DNA of 64,000 nucleotides from Colwellia sp. M166 (GTDB lineage: Bacteria; Pseudomonadota; Gammaproteobacteria; Enterobacterales; Alteromonadaceae). The notes beneath the pieces are model-generated. The model was not told the origin of the DNA. It did not search any database and worked only from the letters and a program-made list of their open reading frames with translations. Below, piece by piece: positions 29,211 to 37,471 of this stretch. Numbering within the stretch: position 1 is the stretch's first letter; each line of letters starts with the position of its first letter. A program made the position numbers and the translations under genes. The stretch is taken from contig NZ_CP040755.1 of assembly GCF_024585285.1 (NCBI RefSeq), positions 992,001 to 1,056,000 of the forward strand, in the 5' to 3' direction.

Positions 29211-30014
29211 ATGAACTTCTCGAAATTTTCAAAAATATCACTTCTAGTATTCACCTTTGCTAGTCTCTCGGCTTCTGCAACCAAAGTGGAATTTACAACA
29301 TCACACGGCAATTTCACTGTTAACTTACACGACGAAACAACGCCTATAACAGTCAATAACTTCCTAAAGTATATTAACGATGATGACTATAACAATACGG
29401 TTGTACATCGTGTTGTGCCAGATTTTGTTATGCAAGCGGGTGGCTTTGAATTTACCGGTAACTTGCCATTAACAGCAATTCCGACCGATAGCAGCATAAC
29501 AAACGAACCGGTTTATTCTAATGTTCGTGGCACTATTGCGATGGCGAAAGTGGGCGGTAATGAGAATAGCGCAACTAACCAGTGGTTTGTGAACTTATCA
29601 GACAACAGTGGCGGAGGTCCGCAATTAGACACCGCAAATGGTGGTTTTACTGTTTTTGGTGAAATAATTGCAGGGATGGAAAACATTGATGCCATTGCAC
29701 TAATAACAACATGTGACACTACTCCTGATGAACAAGTCAGCAATTTTAAAAATATACCAATGCCGGGTTACACTGCTGAGCAATGCTCCGACAGCACTTT
29801 TGTTCCTGGCACTGAAAACTTTGTCACTATAGAAACGGTGACAATAATTGACAACACTGTAGATACCGCTAGCAGCTTAAACAGTGTTAAAAACACTTTA
29901 TTATCAACAACTACACCTGTAACACCTACACCTTCGAGCAGTGGAAGCGGTTCTATTGCTTGGTTAGGTTTGTTTTTTACCGGCTTAATTGCCTTAAGAA
30001 GACGTTTTAGTTAA
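29211..30014 (+). CDS. Exported cyclophilin-type peptidyl-prolyl isomerase with a GlyGly-CTERM-like tail
   Basis: 267 aa. A signal peptide (FTFASLSASATK) is followed by a cyclophilin domain: FTTSHGNFTVNLHDETTPITVNNFLKYI, VVHRVVPDFVMQAGGFE (catalytic Arg) and NENSATNQWFVNLSDNSG. Cyclophilins isomerise X-Pro bonds. After residue 215 comes a Thr/Pro/Ser/Gly linker, then SGSGSIAWLGLFFTGLIALRRRFS: a Gly/Ser patch, one hydrophobic helix and an Arg cluster. That is the layout of GlyGly-CTERM signals processed by rhombosortase and exported by type II secretion in Shewanella, Vibrio and Colwellia. The isomerase call is firm; the tail assignment is a strong pattern match. Confidence 0.88.
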   Translation: MNFSKFSKISLLVFTFASLSASATKVEFTTSHGNFTVNLHDETTPITVNNFLKYINDDDYNNTVVHRVVPDFVMQAGGFEFTGNLPLTAIPTDSSITNEPVYSNVRGTIAMAKVGGNENSATNQWFVNLSDNSGGGPQLDTANGGFTVFGEIIAGMENIDAIALITTCDTTPDEQVSNFKNIPMPGYTAEQCSDSTFVPGTENFVTIETVTIIDNTVDTASSLNSVKNTLLSTTTPVTPTPSSSGSGSIAWLGLFFTGLIALRRRFS

Positions 30015-30034
30015 CAACAAGCCGTTCGTTAAAG

Positions 30035-30076
30035 ATTTAGGCACTATTTTATATCGTTTTATCATAGTGCCTAAAT
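30035..30076. terminator. Hairpin between converging cyclophilin and nudC genes
   Basis: ATTTAGGCACTAT at 30035-30047 pairs perfectly with ATAGTGCCTAAAT at 30064-30076 around a 16-base T-rich loop. It is located about 20 bases after the cyclophilin stop. There is no strong T-run on either side, so the terminator role is inferred from position. Confidence 0.55.
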
Positions 30077-30107
30077 TGGCATGTTAGCGTTTAATAAAGC
30101 TTGTACT

Positions 30108-31130
30108 TTATTCTTGATTTGCCTTTGCAATTACTTGGGCGCTAGCTTCAAATTGGCTTTTGCACCAAGCATCTATCAACAATCGTGCTATTGACTCTTT
30201 TCGTGGTAGTTTAGGGCCTTCAATATCATCTCCCCACTCCTTGAAATCAACCAACTGTTTAGCAGTAAACCAAGCGGCACTTCGTAACTCTTCTTCCTCT
30301 AAGCATAAATCCAAGCCGCTAGCTTGCGCAATAAAACCTATCATTAATGAATTAGGAAATGGCCAAGGTTGTGAATCGACATAACGAATATTCGTGACAT
30401 GCACACCCGCCTCCTCAAGCACCTCGCGTGCCACCGCTTCTTGCAAAGACTCTCCAGGGTCAACAAAACCGGCAAGGGTTGAAAATGCTTGCTCTGGCGT
30501 TCGATGGTGCTCAGCCAATAAGCAAACAGCGGGGCCAGATTTTGGTTGATATTCCACTAGCATAATTACGGCAGGATCTGTGCGCGGAAAATGTTCTTTT
30601 TGACAATTATCATCAAGACAAACTCGACGATGACCACCATCTAGAGCTTTAGTTTTAGCGCCGCAGCCACCACAATGTAAAGCACTTTGCTGCCAATGTA
30701 TTAATGCTTTTCCATAACTCAAAATAGCCGCTTGCTGCGGGCTCAATAGTGACAGTGAACGCCTAAAATCAATAAACTTGATATTTTCGATAACAAGCTT
30801 TGCCAACCACAACCCTATTTCATCGTCAGTCATTATAGATAAGTCACAAACAAAATAGGCGATATCAGCACTTGTGCCTAAAAAGATAGTGCCGTTAGTA
30901 TGTAAAGCATCAGTAAACACTTCGGCATGAGTATATTCACTTTCAGTGTCTATACTGTTTTTTTTAGTAAAAATCGTCAATTTTTGTTGATGATAAAGAA
31001 ACTTACCACGCCAAAAAAAATAGAAGCAACTATCTTCTGAGCTTAATTTATCTTGCATCCAAGTTTGATCTTTTCTCAGCGTTGAAGCACGATCAAGTGG
31101 CATCTGACAAAAGGTTAAATCATTATTCAT
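30108..31130 (-). CDS. nudC: NADH pyrophosphatase NudC
   Basis: 340 aa from the ATG at 31130; a longer frame to 31160 lies inside the upstream gene and has no ribosome binding site. The zinc ribbon CGGCGAKTKALDGGHRRVCLDDNC is followed by HFPRTDPAVIMLV and the Nudix box GFVDPGESLQEAVAREVLEEAGV, then the SQPWPFPNSLM NudC signature. NudC hydrolyses NADH and removes NAD caps from RNA. The longer N-terminus than in E. coli (257 aa) fits the two-domain NUDIX-like form. It overlaps the HxlR gene stop by eight bases, so the two are coupled. Confidence 0.93.
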   Translation of the reverse strand: MNNDLTFCQMPLDRASTLRKDQTWMQDKLSSEDSCFYFFWRGKFLYHQQKLTIFTKKNSIDTESEYTHAEVFTDALHTNGTIFLGTSADIAYFVCDLSIMTDDEIGLWLAKLVIENIKFIDFRRSLSLLSPQQAAILSYGKALIHWQQSALHCGGCGAKTKALDGGHRRVCLDDNCQKEHFPRTDPAVIMLVEYQPKSGPAVCLLAEHHRTPEQAFSTLAGFVDPGESLQEAVAREVLEEAGVHVTNIRYVDSQPWPFPNSLMIGFIAQASGLDLCLEEEELRSAAWFTAKQLVDFKEWGDDIEGPKLPRKESIARLLIDAWCKSQFEASAQVIAKANQE

Positions 31131-31482
31131 TTTCGTTCTCTTGCAATTTTTGTTGTTCATCGAATGATAATTGCCATAACGTTGACCATTGACTCAATGG
31201 TGCAATAACTTGAAATAACGCTAAACCAATAGCGGTTAATTGATAACCTTGTAAACTTTTTTCAATTAAATTTGTTTGCTGCAATTCTTTTAGCCGCTTG
31301 GTTAATAATGTTGGCGAGATATTTTCACAGCGCAGTTGTAATTCGCTAAAGCTCAACGTTCCTTGGCGCAACTGCCAAATAACGCCCAAACACCAAGTAC
31401 GGCCAAGTAAATCAAGTAACGCCATAATCGGCTTACCTGTTTTGGAGCCACGAACAGCTGAACCGGGGATAGGCAATGACAT
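31123..31482 (-). CDS. HxlR family winged-helix transcriptional regulator
   Basis: 119 aa. The HxlR winged helix-turn-helix is clear: ALLDLLGRTWCLGVIWQLRQGTLSFSELQLRCENISPTLLTKRLKELQQTNLIEK, the recognition helix being ISPTLLTKRLKEL. The C-terminal part is a dimerisation helix. HxlR proteins are small MarR-like regulators that often sense redox or aldehyde signals and control neighbouring genes. It overlaps nudC by eight bases and is preceded by a perfect 15-bp inverted repeat, so it probably controls itself and nudC. Confidence 0.88.
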   Translation of the reverse strand: MSLPIPGSAVRGSKTGKPIMALLDLLGRTWCLGVIWQLRQGTLSFSELQLRCENISPTLLTKRLKELQQTNLIEKSLQGYQLTAIGLALFQVIAPLSQWSTLWQLSFDEQQKLQENENE

Positions 31483-31503
31483 AAAATTTACTCCACAAAA
31501 ATC

Positions 31504-31539
31504 ACTACACTTTATGTAGTAAGTTACATAAAGTGTAGT
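31504..31539. promoter_or_regulatory. Probable operator of the hxlR-nudC operon
   Basis: ACTACACTTTATGTA at 31504-31518 is a perfect inverted repeat of TACATAAAGTGTAGT at 31525-31539, with a 6-base spacer. It ends 21 bases upstream of the HxlR start codon. No T-run follows, and the position fits a dimer operator for an autoregulating winged-helix protein. A structured RNA is a less likely reading. Confidence 0.75.
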
Positions 31540-31573
31540 AAGGAAGCAAATAGTAATTGATAATGATTAATGG

Positions 31574-31987
31574 CTAATGGTTTATTTTTCCACGTAAAGC
31601 TTTGTTAGAGCTAAGCTTCTTTTTTGCATCCAAGCGTCTGAGGTTTGAGCCTTTTGTTGGCTTGGTGGCTCGCCGAGCTTTTTGTACTATCATTGCAGAC
31701 AAAATCAATTCTTTTAGCCGCTTTAAGGCATCATCTTTATTCATTGATTGCGTTCTAAAGGACTGTGCTTTAATAATAACAACGCCATCACTAGATATAC
31801 GACTGTCTGATAGCTTTAGTAATCGTTCTTTATATCTGGCGGGTAATGAAGAGCGCTTAATATCAAAGCGTAAATGGATTGCGGTTTCTACTTTATTAAC
31901 TCGTTGGCCGCCGTTACCTGTGGCTCTAATACCCGTCAGCTCAATTTCCCAATCAGCAATGACAACATTATTGGAAATCTCTAGCAT
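31574..31987 (-). CDS. arfB: Alternative ribosome-rescue factor ArfB (YaeJ)
   Basis: 137 aa. The GGQ peptidyl-tRNA hydrolysis motif is at residues 26-28 (ATGNGGQRVNKVETAIHLRFD), as in class I release factors, without any codon-recognition domain. The C-terminal tail is basic (KARRATKPTKGSNLRRLDAKKKLSSNKALRGKI), which enters the empty mRNA channel of stalled ribosomes in the E. coli protein. It frees stalled ribosomes by hydrolysing peptidyl-tRNA. It is a single gene on the minus strand between hpf and the hxlR-nudC pair. Confidence 0.94.
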   Translation of the reverse strand: MLEISNNVVIADWEIELTGIRATGNGGQRVNKVETAIHLRFDIKRSSLPARYKERLLKLSDSRISSDGVVIIKAQSFRTQSMNKDDALKRLKELILSAMIVQKARRATKPTKGSNLRRLDAKKKLSSNKALRGKINH

Positions 31988-32140
31988 AATACCTCTAATG
32001 ACTGTTTTAAAGTGCCTATGTTAAGTGTATTTTTTTGTTATGCCAAACTAAAGCCACATTTATATCCATGCTAGCTCAAGATTGAAATTTCAGCTGAATC
32101 GTGAAATGGCATAGCTATAACTAAACAGAATAACTCGATA

Positions 32141-32164
32141 TTAAAAAGGAGGCTAAAGCCTCCT
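32141..32164 (-). terminator. Rho-independent terminator of hpf
   Basis: On the minus strand AGGAGGCT, a two-base loop, AGCCTCCT, then TTTTTAA. It lies 33 bases beyond the hpf stop. Confidence 0.9.
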
Positions 32165-32196
32165 CATCCAAAATCTTACACCAATCAGTTGCTGAA

Positions 32197-32553
32197 TTAG
32201 TTGAGATTCATCTCTTGAACTTTTTCATGGGCAATTTCTGGTGCCGTAACTTCTGGTTTACTATGTAGATTAGCTTTTAATAAACCTTTACGGTGCTTTA
32301 ATGCTGCATCTAATTTTTTAGCGGCTGTGGCAATAGCAGGATACATAACACTATCGTTTGCGGATGCAGAAATGCGCCCTCCTTCATACGTTGTACGAAG
32401 CTCTACACTATGCTGGTTATGTTCGTGCGATAAAATAACATCGAGTGAAATTAGGGTTGGAAAGTGCGTCGCTATTTTTGAAAACTTTTCATTGATATGT
32501 TCTTTGATTGAATCGGTAACGTCAACATGATGACCTGAAAGATTTATTTTCAT
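32197..32553 (-). CDS. hpf: Ribosome hibernation-promoting factor (HPF/RaiA family, short form)
   Basis: 118 aa. It has the HPF/RaiA fold: MKINLSGHHVDVTDSIKEHINEKFSKI, then VILSHEHNQHSVELRTTYEGGRISASANDSVMYPAIATAAKKLDAALKHRK. These proteins bind the 30S decoding and P-site region and silence ribosomes in stationary phase. The length, with a 20-residue tail rich in Glu and Pro, lies nearer to RaiA (113 aa) than to E. coli HPF (95 aa), so the paralogue name is uncertain. It has its own terminator. Confidence 0.92.
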   Translation of the reverse strand: MKINLSGHHVDVTDSIKEHINEKFSKIATHFPTLISLDVILSHEHNQHSVELRTTYEGGRISASANDSVMYPAIATAAKKLDAALKHRKGLLKANLHSKPEVTAPEIAHEKVQEMNLN

Positions 32554-33025
32554 AGGTATTCCTTTTTATTAGCTACTCATATCAATACTTGGGGCTAAAT
32601 GTTAAAAACGCAAGTTAATTCAGTAAATTTTACCATTAATATCCTAAACAACGACTCAAATCAATAATAACAAAGCTTCAAGTTATCGTTAAAGCCCTCA
32701 CTCAACATTAACATATCGCGCTGCAGTTTCAACACTACTACAACCTCAGTCTAGATTGTTCTACAGCAAATCATTGCTAGAACTGAAAAACAAGAAAATC
32801 GGGCGAGTAATAACTTAATAGCTTATTGCCACCTCACTGAAAATAAAGCTTTTATTATGCTTTTATCTCCAGCCACTATTTCAAGTTAAAATTAAGTAAC
32901 TGCTTGTTTATACTATTTCTAATTTAAAGCACAAAACGAGTAAACAAAATACGCATTTTTCAATATGATTCAGTTATAATCTCTGTTCGTTTATTATTTA
33001 TTTTCGGCAATAGAAGAGATTTTGA
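32554..33025. other. Divergent intergenic region between hpf and the acyltransferase gene
   Basis: About 470 AT-rich bases. It must contain promoters for hpf and for the rightward acyltransferase gene. I see no gene, RNA gene or clear inverted repeat. Confidence 0.4.
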
Positions 33026-34123
33026 ATGTTTGATGATATACGCCCTTATCGTGATGATGAGGTAGTTAACGTAATTGAAAGTTTAATTAACGAAAAAGGC
33101 TTACAAGCCTCTATTGCTAGTTTAAAAATGCCACGCTTATATCGAGTATTACCAACACTTGCTTGCTCAATCGTTAAGTGGTCATTAAAATTTCGCGCTC
33201 AAAAGTTTCACAGTATTGATGAAATTCAAATGGAAGTTGCGAAATACTTACATCATTTAATCAAAAGTAGTACCGCAGGCTTCAGTTTCAGTGGTATTGA
33301 TAATTTTGATAATACTAAACCAGCACTATTTATCAGTAATCATCGTGACATTGTTTTAGACGTCGCATTAGTAAACCTTGCCTTGTATAAAAGCGGGATC
33401 AGCACCGTTGAAGCCGCCGTTGGTGATAATTTATTGCATCAACCTTGGGTTGCTGACTTAATGCGCATTAACAAGAGCTTTATTGTTAAACGCAGTGCTG
33501 AAAATAAACGCGCTATGCTCAATGCATCAAAACAATTATCAGCTTACATACATGACACCGTTGCTAACCGCGAACAGAACATTTGGATTGCCCAACGTGA
33601 AGGCAGAGCTAAAGACGGTATAGACAAAACTAATTCAGCTTTAATCTCTATGCTATTGCTTAATAAAGATAAACAAACGCCTATCGTCGATTACCTAGCA
33701 GAATTGAATATTGTACCGGTATCTATTTCCTATGAATTTGATCCCTGTGATAGTGATAAAGCCATTGAACTTGCAGAAAAAGCAGCCACCGGCAGCTATA
33801 AAAAACAAGAAGGTGAGGACTTGAAAAGTATTACTCAAGGTTTAGTTGGGCAAAAGGGTCGAGTGCATATTGAGTTTTGCCAACCAATAGTTGGTGATTA
33901 CGCTGATAGCAAAGCCATCGCAGCAGCCATTGATAAAGAGATCATCAGTAATTATAAACTCTACGATAGTAATTTAGTTGCTCACGCAGCTTTGAATCAG
34001 CAAGATACCGATAACTCAATGCTAGCACAGCTTAACAAGCGCATGGAAAACCTAACCGCGGAGCAAAAACACTGGTTATTAACCATGTATGCTAATCCGG
34101 TTATTGCAAAACAAACACTATAA
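33026..34123 (+). CDS. 1-acyl-sn-glycerol-3-phosphate acyltransferase-like protein
   Basis: 365 aa. A PlsC-like acyltransferase domain lies between residues 80 and 290. Motif I reads LFISNHRDIVLDVAL, motif II-like IWIAQREGRAKDGIDKT, and the substrate-binding part IVPVSISYEFDPC. The usual HX4D box is HX5D here, as His and Asp are spaced HRDIVLD; this seems to mark a subfamily. Such enzymes add acyl chains to lysophosphatidate or related lipids. An N-terminal 80-residue helical segment is an extra feature. The gene is monocistronic, with a terminator downstream. Confidence 0.82.
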   Translation: MFDDIRPYRDDEVVNVIESLINEKGLQASIASLKMPRLYRVLPTLACSIVKWSLKFRAQKFHSIDEIQMEVAKYLHHLIKSSTAGFSFSGIDNFDNTKPALFISNHRDIVLDVALVNLALYKSGISTVEAAVGDNLLHQPWVADLMRINKSFIVKRSAENKRAMLNASKQLSAYIHDTVANREQNIWIAQREGRAKDGIDKTNSALISMLLLNKDKQTPIVDYLAELNIVPVSISYEFDPCDSDKAIELAEKAATGSYKKQEGEDLKSITQGLVGQKGRVHIEFCQPIVGDYADSKAIAAAIDKEIISNYKLYDSNLVAHAALNQQDTDNSMLAQLNKRMENLTAEQKHWLLTMYANPVIAKQTL

Positions 34124-34171
34124 CAAGATCAGCACATGCTCTTAGCTTGATAACAGTAGATCTTTACAATA

Positions 34172-34201
34172 AAAAAGCCGTATGAATTAATACGGCTTTT
34201 T
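34172..34201. terminator. Bidirectional rho-independent terminator
   Basis: AAAAAGCCGTAT, loop GAATTA, ATACGGCTTTTT between the converging acyltransferase and M18 genes. A and T runs flank it on both sides. Confidence 0.92.
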
Positions 34202-34228
34202 GGTTTTAGTTGTGATGACTTTTAGCCA

Positions 34229-35665
34229 TTATTTTTCTTGGTAAAATGCTGACATTGCTTTATACAATGAATATAAATCAACTTTTGAGCCTACCGCATA
34301 AGGCGAGTGAATTGATAAAATAGGAATACCAAAATCAATAACTTCCATATTATCGTTTGATAAGTCGCTACCAATAGTGCCACCTGACGCTTTACCTTTA
34401 TACGTTGAGGTTTGCCACTTAATATCAGCATTATCTAAATAGTTTCGCGTCCACGCCATATATTCAGAATTAGCGTTAAAACCACCGCCATAAAGCTTCA
34501 AGTTAACGCCATTGCCCAAGCGCGGTGCATTACCTAACTCCCAAACGCTCGACCATGTAGGGTTAACACCTGGATTTACATCCGCTGAAATAACTTTGGT
34601 GTTACGTAACACTTTACGCAATTGATAGTCATTATAACTATCACCTTTTTCGTTGTAGAGTAAACCACTAATCAAATCAACTAAGTAGGTAGAGCTTGCT
34701 CCAGTATTATTAATATTACCGACCTCTTCGTTATCAACTAAATAAGCGATAGCGGTATATGTTGGCACTTTTTGCTCTGTTAATGCCTTAACAGCGGCTA
34801 TTGATGAGGCTTTATCATCTTGACCATATGCGGCAATCATACTGCGGTCAAAGCCAACATCGCGCGGCTTAGTTGCAGGAACTAACGCTAATTCAGCAGA
34901 AACTAAATCCTCAATGGAAATATTATATTCTGACATTAAATAATCTTTAACCTGATCTTTGATTTTTTTATCTAATTCAGGCTTAGCAGCAACAATAACA
35001 TCCAGCTCTTCTTTACCAATAACGTCTCGGCTCGTGCGCTTACGATTAGGTGAATCAACATGAGGAGCTAAATCAGTAACTAAAAAGATAGGATCATTGT
35101 CATCAAAACCAACAGAAATATTAACCGTTGTACCATCTTTTTTATCCACTCTGCCCACTAAGGCGAGCGGAATATTCACCCATTGGTAGGTTTTAATGCC
35201 ACCATGGATATAAGTTTGAAACATGGCAAACTCTTGTTTTTCAAATAATGGTCGACCTTTAAGCTCTAGGCGTGGTGCATCAATATGAGCACCCACTATC
35301 CGTGTACCTTGCTCTAATGGCTCTTCACCAATAACCATCAAAGTAATTGCACGGTCTCGGTTAACATCGTAGAAACGTGCACCTGGTGTTATTTTACTTT
35401 TTTCGCTAAATTTTTTAAAACCTTGTTTTTCGACACGTTTAATCGTTTCAGTGACAAACGTAAGTTCAGTCGGGGTTTTATAAATGTAATCTTTATATTC
35501 ACTCGCATAGCGCTCTACCGCTTTAAGTTCTTTAGCGCTTAAACTTAACCAGCTAGAAGCTGACTCTTGTTTAGCTTTAGTTTCGGCAGCGTGTACAAGA
35601 GTACTTTGGGAAAAAGTCAGCGCACTGACAATAGCGATGGCGGTTAATGATTTAGTTAACTTCAT
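34229..35665 (-). CDS. M18 family aminopeptidase, predicted exported
   Basis: 478 aa from the ATG at 35665; longer readings to 35737 add residues with no signal character. From this start the N-terminus is a signal peptide (LTAIAIVSALTFSQSTLVHAAE). The body is the M18 fold: GAHIDAPRLELKG with a metal-ligand His, AAYGQDDKASSIAAVKAL, YLVDNEEVGNINNTGASS with the catalytic Glu pair, and SADVNPGVNPTW. M18 enzymes are usually cytosolic dodecameric aminopeptidases that remove acidic N-terminal residues. An exported version suggests periplasmic peptide trimming. No ribosome binding site is strong, so the start remains tentative. Confidence 0.9.
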   Translation of the reverse strand: MKLTKSLTAIAIVSALTFSQSTLVHAAETKAKQESASSWLSLSAKELKAVERYASEYKDYIYKTPTELTFVTETIKRVEKQGFKKFSEKSKITPGARFYDVNRDRAITLMVIGEEPLEQGTRIVGAHIDAPRLELKGRPLFEKQEFAMFQTYIHGGIKTYQWVNIPLALVGRVDKKDGTTVNISVGFDDNDPIFLVTDLAPHVDSPNRKRTSRDVIGKEELDVIVAAKPELDKKIKDQVKDYLMSEYNISIEDLVSAELALVPATKPRDVGFDRSMIAAYGQDDKASSIAAVKALTEQKVPTYTAIAYLVDNEEVGNINNTGASSTYLVDLISGLLYNEKGDSYNDYQLRKVLRNTKVISADVNPGVNPTWSSVWELGNAPRLGNGVNLKLYGGGFNANSEYMAWTRNYLDNADIKWQTSTYKGKASGGTIGSDLSNDNMEVIDFGIPILSIHSPYAVGSKVDLYSLYKAMSAFYQEK

Positions 35666-35848
35666 AATAATATTTACAATGCTCATCTGAGATAAAAGGC
35701 GTGCACCATCATAAAAGCTACCATTATCAACTGACAAGCTTTATTCGATAACTGGTGTACTTTAAGCTACAAGTGTCATGAACTTGTGCAGTTTCATCTA
35801 TTTTTAAGCACTTGAGAAAGTATCACCGCTGAAAAATTGCTAATAAGA

Positions 35849-36166
35849 TCACAACATAAAAATATAACGGCTTAGTACAAAACTGATGAGTCCAACCAAC
35901 ATAGTTAAGTAAATGCTTTTACTTTTAGCGGCAGTCAGCACAGCAAAAGTTGCTGCGATTAAATAAGGATTTTGTAAGGACATATTCAACTGTCCTTGCT
36001 GCACAAAAATTATCGGCACCCAAATTGCGGTTAATACTGCAGGAGCACTAAAGCTTAATAACTTCGCTACTTTTGCCCCTAGACGAACAGGTAATCGAGG
36101 ATGAATAAATAAATATCGCGTCGTAAAAGTGATCAACGCCATCAAGATAATTATTAGCAATGTCAC
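35849..36166 (-). CDS. azlD: AzlD family branched-chain amino acid exporter, small subunit
   Basis: 105 aa, four hydrophobic segments, with TFTTRYLFIHPRLPVRLGAKVAKLLSFSAPAVLTAIWVPI typical of AzlD. It pairs with AzlC to export branched-chain amino acids or their analogues through the inner membrane. Its start codon overlaps the end of azlC by a base, the usual coupling. Confidence 0.93.
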   Translation of the reverse strand: MTLLIIILMALITFTTRYLFIHPRLPVRLGAKVAKLLSFSAPAVLTAIWVPIIFVQQGQLNMSLQNPYLIAATFAVLTAAKSKSIYLTMLVGLISFVLSRYIFML

Positions 36167-36927
36167 TATTTATCCTTCAATATTTGACGAGTTTCATCAT
36201 GTTCATCGTTGCTATCTGCACGATTTTTTTGCTGAAAACGGTCAGTAAGATAACCGCAATACATGGCAATTAAGGCGGCTGCAACCAAGTCTAGTTCAAA
36301 AGCCATTAATTTGAAGAGTACTGATAATAACCCCGCAACAATCACGGTAACCAAAATAGGTAAGTTAATAATGGTTGGAATAACTAAGGCAATAAAAGTT
36401 ACAGCAATGGCAAAATCTAAACCTAAATTGGTTAGATCAGGTAAATAACTACCTGCCACAACACCTGCCACATTCCATAACAACCAAAATAAATAAAAAC
36501 TACCACCAGCGAATAAAGCATAAACGAGCCGTAACTGGCCAGTAAATGCCTTACGATGACTCGATAAAGCGAATAGCTCATCGGTCAATAAAAAACCAAA
36601 TCCGTAGCGCCATTTATTGGGTAGTACCTTTAATTTATCACGCAGCGCTAAACCATATAAAAAATGTCGCGAGCTAATAATAAAAGTAGTAAACAGGATC
36701 GTTGCCAACGAGGCATTATTAGCGATCAACTCAATAGCAACCAACTGGGCTGAGCCAGCAAAAACAATCAGTGGCATTAAAATAGCTTCAAACGCAGAAA
36801 AATCTCGTTGAGTTGCCAATGAACCACAAAGAATCCCCCAAGGGAGCACCGCTAAGTTAAGCGGCAGCATATCTAAAAAGCCTTTTTTGGCCATAAGCAA
36901 ATGTGCTTGTTTCTTGGTCAGTGCCAT
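36166..36927 (-). CDS. azlC: AzlC family branched-chain amino acid exporter, large subunit
   Basis: 253 aa, six or more membrane segments. AzlC signatures are GFLDMLPLNLAVLPWGILCGSLA, FAGSAQLVAIELIANNAS and SSRHFLYGLALRDKLK. With AzlD it forms a small two-part exporter of branched-chain amino acids. The two are coupled at 36166. No azlB regulator is beside it. Confidence 0.93.
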   Translation of the reverse strand: MALTKKQAHLLMAKKGFLDMLPLNLAVLPWGILCGSLATQRDFSAFEAILMPLIVFAGSAQLVAIELIANNASLATILFTTFIISSRHFLYGLALRDKLKVLPNKWRYGFGFLLTDELFALSSHRKAFTGQLRLVYALFAGGSFYLFWLLWNVAGVVAGSYLPDLTNLGLDFAIAVTFIALVIPTIINLPILVTVIVAGLLSVLFKLMAFELDLVAAALIAMYCGYLTDRFQQKNRADSNDEHDETRQILKDK

Positions 36928-36974
36928 GAACTATTCACCTAAACTACCTATTTATAAAGTTAAAAAATTATCTT

Positions 36975-37181
36975 ATACCAATCACATTAAATTAGTGATC
37001 TATTTTTAGCGTCAATAAATGTTCAATAACAAGGCGCTTGATTGATACTTGCATGAAGGTAAGCTAATAGCGCAATGCAAGAGATATTGCCGAGTAATAG
37101 CAAGTCATTGGAGTTGAAAGCAACGTAGCTATTAGCTAATTGGCTGCCTTAAAATTATCACTTCATTAATGGAATTGTTAT
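36975..37181. repeat. MITE-like dispersed-repeat candidate with imperfect terminal inverted repeats
   Basis: About 207 bases without a gene. The left end (36975-37006) and the reverse complement of the right end (37151-37181) match at most positions over about 31 bases, sharing the pattern ATA-CAAT, CATTAA, AGTGAT and ATTTT. The middle is GC-moderate and non-coding. The rest of the 36928-37471 gap shows only the kdsB terminator. Many marine Alteromonadales carry short non-coding dispersed repeats of this kind; I did not compare copies, so dispersal is inferred. Confidence 0.5.
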
Positions 37182-37429
37182 TAATAACCGGCTGTATTAG
37201 ATATATCGATTGTTTCAAGCAAAGTATTCAGCATCTAAGTAACTTTTATCAACGTCAATTCAAGATCAAAATGGTTTCAATATTTCTTATATGCCAAACT
37301 AAAATACCATAAAACGCCAGATAAAGACCAAACGACATAAGCTTTATTGATGAGCATTGCGTGGAGACGACTTTTATTTTATTCGAATAATCAATAAGTT
37401 TAAGCGCTTACTGACGACTCTATAATGAA

Positions 37430-37451
37430 AAAGAGGCGATTAAGCCTCTTT
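37430..37451 (-). terminator. Rho-independent terminator of kdsB
   Basis: On the minus strand AAAGAGGC, loop TTAATC, GCCTCTTT followed by TTCATT. It lies 21 bases beyond the kdsB stop. Confidence 0.9.
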
Positions 37452-37471
37452 CTATTGTTACAATTGTCGGT

